From positions 1 to 14,752 of the forward strand of contig JAISII010000101.1 in assembly GCA_031262125.1 (NCBI GenBank): DNA of 14,752 nucleotides, in the 5' to 3' direction. A model generated the notes under the pieces. The model worked only from the letters and a program-made list of their open reading frames with translations. It searched no databases and was not told the origin of the DNA. The position numbers were made by a program, and so were the translations under genes. The stretch's first letter is position 1. Every line of letters begins with the position of its first letter. This DNA comes from Oscillospiraceae bacterium (GTDB taxonomy: Bacteria; Bacillota; Clostridia; Oscillospirales; Acutalibacteraceae). Shown here piece by piece: positions 13,035-14,752 of this stretch.

Positions 13035-14261
13035 TCAATACCTATTATCAAAAATGCGGGTGGTTTTCTTTTCGCTGCGGGGCAAATCGCCCACAGGCAC
13101 AGCAAGTACCTTTGCGGTTATGCCGATTTTCTCTTTAAACGTGCGAACAACCTGCTTTTCGAGGGCGGAATATTCATCCGAGTTTATCGGGGTTTCAAAA
13201 TAAAGCGAGAGTATGTCTTTGCCGTTAAGGTGGTCGATAAGTATCTGGTACTCGCTGCTTACGCCCTCAATTGCCGACAATACTTCGTCAACCTTGCCGG
13301 GGTAAATTATTGTGCCTTTAACTTTAATCATATCGTCTGAACGCCCGATAAGTGTGGCAATACGGGGGTAATCCATTCCGCATTCGCAGGTGCCGCCAAT
13401 GGCTTTGGTAAGGTCGTGTGTGCGGTAGCGGATAAGCGGTGCACCCTCTTTTTGCAGGGTGGTTATAACCAGTTCACCAACCTCGCCTTCGGGTACAAGC
13501 TCGCCTGTTTTCGGGTCGATAATTTCATAATAGAGATAATCTGTCCACATATGCATACCGCATTCGTGTTTACAGCTTATGCCTATGCCGGGTCCGTAAA
13601 TTTCGGTTAAGCCGTAAATATCGTACAGCTCTACGCCAAGCTCGTCGGCAATGCGTTTACGCATTTTTTCGCCCCAGCGTTCGGAGCCGATTACGCCTTT
13701 TTTAAGGTGGATTTTGTCGCCGATGCCACGTTTGGCAATTTCCTCAGCCAAAAGCAGAGCATAAGAGCTGGTGGCTGTTAAAACGGTCGATTTTAAATCA
13801 ATCATCATTTGCAGCTGCTTGTCGGTGTTGCCGGGGCCCATAGGTATAGCCATTGCACCCAAAAGTTCCGCACCAAGCTGGAAGCCGATGCCCGCCGTCC
13901 ACAAACCGTAGCCCGGTGTTATGTGAATACGGTCGGATTGGGTAATGCCCGCTGTTTCGTAGCAGCGTTTGAACATTATTGCCCAGTCTTCAACGTCCTT
14001 TTTTGTATAGGGGATTATTACAGGAGTGCCCGTTGTGCCCGACGAAGAATGAATACGCACGATTTCGTCCTCTGGCACGGCACAAAGCCCCAAGGGGTAG
14101 GCGTCCCGCAGGTTTTCTTTATCGGTAAAGGGCAGCTTTAAAAAATCCTCATAGGTTTTAATGTCGTCCGGCTCGATTCCTGCAAAATGTTTGGTATAAA
14201 ACTCGCTGTTTTTCGCTTTTTTAATATTTTCTACTATTAGGTTTAAGGTTTCTTGATTCAT
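13035..14261 (-). CDS. paaK: Phenylacetate--CoA ligase
   Basis: This 408-aa member of the adenylate-forming family activates phenylacetate (or a related aryl acetate) with ATP and CoA to the CoA thioester. Visible are the AMP/phosphate loop SSSGTTGTP (72-80), YGLTEIYGPG (216-225), YRTHDL (279-284, with the ATP ribose-binding Asp283) and GRSDDMIKVKG (306-316). Cys230, Cys234, Cys292 and Cys294 are placed like the paired cysteines seen in many PaaK proteins. The strong GGAGGG ribosome-binding site upstream of the ATG lies inside iorB, and the two genes overlap by ATGA (14258-14261). Next to indolepyruvate oxidoreductase, its likely task is handling the aryl-acetyl products of aromatic amino acid breakdown rather than an aerobic paa pathway. 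Confidence 0.95.
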   Translation of the reverse strand: MNQETLNLIVENIKKAKNSEFYTKHFAGIEPDDIKTYEDFLKLPFTDKENLRDAYPLGLCAVPEDEIVRIHSSSGTTGTPVIIPYTKKDVEDWAIMFKRCYETAGITQSDRIHITPGYGLWTAGIGFQLGAELLGAMAIPMGPGNTDKQLQMMIDLKSTVLTATSSYALLLAEEIAKRGIGDKIHLKKGVIGSERWGEKMRKRIADELGVELYDIYGLTEIYGPGIGISCKHECGMHMWTDYLYYEIIDPKTGELVPEGEVGELVITTLQKEGAPLIRYRTHDLTKAIGGTCECGMDYPRIATLIGRSDDMIKVKGTIIYPGKVDEVLSAIEGVSSEYQILIDHLNGKDILSLYFETPINSDEYSALEKQVVRTFKEKIGITAKVLAVPVGDLPRSEKKTTRIFDNRY

Positions 14262-14752
14262 AACGATTTCCCTCCGGATGATTGTTCTATAATAAGTTTT
14301 TTGCCGTAGTTTAGTGCAAGCAGGTTGTTCTCTACAAACTGCGGTTTGCCGAAAGACGAGATTGTATTTTCAAGTGCTTGCGGCTCAAAGGGCAGCACGC
14401 CCAACGCCGCCGCAGCACCCAGCATTGCAACATTAACACTTTTTGCAGTGCAGGTTTGCAGCAAAGCATCGCCGTCTAAAATTACCGCTGTTGGCACATT
14501 TGTTCTAAGCCAGTCAAGCACTGCTTTATCGTCGTATTTTATGCCGGAGGGGTAGACGGCACGGCTGCTTGTAATAAGCTGCCCGCCGTTTTTAAGGTAC
14601 GGGTACGCCCGCACTGCTTCGCCCGGCTCCAGTGCAATTATAACATCTGCCTGCCCTTGCGGGATAAGCGAGCTGAAAACCTCGCCCTTTGCAATGCGTA
14701 AATGGCTTGCAACACTGCCGCCACGCTGTGCCATACCGATTGTTTCGCTGCC
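14258..14752 (-). CDS. iorB: Indolepyruvate oxidoreductase subunit beta, 5' end off window
   Basis: This is the small, pyruvate-oxidoreductase-gamma-like subunit of indolepyruvate:ferredoxin oxidoreductase. With IorA it oxidises aryl pyruvates from Trp, Phe and Tyr to aryl-acetyl-CoA, CO2 and reduced ferredoxin. The reading frame runs off the right edge; the first codons seen are GSETIG followed by MAQRGGSV, the conserved family motif, so the Met at 14734 is internal. Other family features are DVIIALEPGEAVR, the Asn-Val-Ala-Met-Leu-Gly segment (about residues 105-110 of the visible part) and a typical C-terminus. About 165 codons are present, with perhaps 25-35 missing. Its stop overlaps the paaK start by 4 bp. 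IorA is expected just upstream, outside the window. Confidence 0.93.
   Translation of the reverse strand, partial: GSETIGMAQRGGSVASHLRIAKGEVFSSLIPQGQADVIIALEPGEAVRAYPYLKNGGQLITSSRAVYPSGIKYDDKAVLDWLRTNVPTAVILDGDALLQTCTAKSVNVAMLGAAAALGVLPFEPQALENTISSFGKPQFVENNLLALNYGKKLIIEQSSGGKSL

Overview
The window looks like a chromosomal segment from an anaerobic member of the Clostridia (Firmicutes). The evidence is a trmK-nif3 pair, an MreB start, Gram-positive-type promoters and Shine-Dalgarno sites, a PadR/DUF1700/DUF4097 operon, an IorB-PaaK pair typical of amino-acid-fermenting anaerobes, and a moderate-to-low GC content with AT-rich spacers. The genus cannot be told from this sequence. No rRNA, tRNA, CRISPR array or intact insertion sequence was seen.

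Left part (1-4046): the first codons of mreB (minus strand, running off the left edge) and dut (dUTPase, minus) face away from a plus-strand run of trmK (tRNA m1A22 methyltransferase), a NIF3-like metal protein and a MATE efflux pump. A GC-rich composite palindromic repeat of about 110 bp sits between trmK and nif3 and falsely extends the nif3 reading frame upstream.

Middle-left (4047-6130): this is an accessory or scrambled patch. A stand-alone Bro-N (phage antirepressor-like) gene with an internal 25-bp palindrome is followed by a very AT-rich two-helix membrane protein of unknown function. After that comes the 3' two thirds of an adenosine deaminase gene that has lost its N-terminal zinc-binding part. 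The patch ends in two hairpins, the second a clear terminator.

Middle (6170-9191): a consensus promoter overlapped by a 29-bp operator-like palindrome drives padR, a DUF1700 membrane protein and a DUF4097 beta-repeat surface protein. The three genes overlap and look translationally coupled, as a self-regulated envelope-sensing operon. A separate gene follows for a collagen-like protein with a Cys-rich head, two Gly-X-Y blocks, a coiled coil and a C-terminal domain. Then comes a class II Fic protein with its own promoter, whose linker repeats a 'DQ' motif that recurs in frame just after the stop codon.

Right part (10374-14752, all minus strand): a tetR-ABC ATPase-FtsX permease operon has its own promoter and operator-like repeat. 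It lies downstream of an arylacetate module in which iorB (partial, off the right edge) overlaps paaK by 4 bp. That pair ends at a strong terminator. No single gene set here is clearly a new system. The parts most worth a second look are the Bro-N/membrane-protein/truncated-deaminase patch, the collagen-like protein, and the padR operon with its operator.
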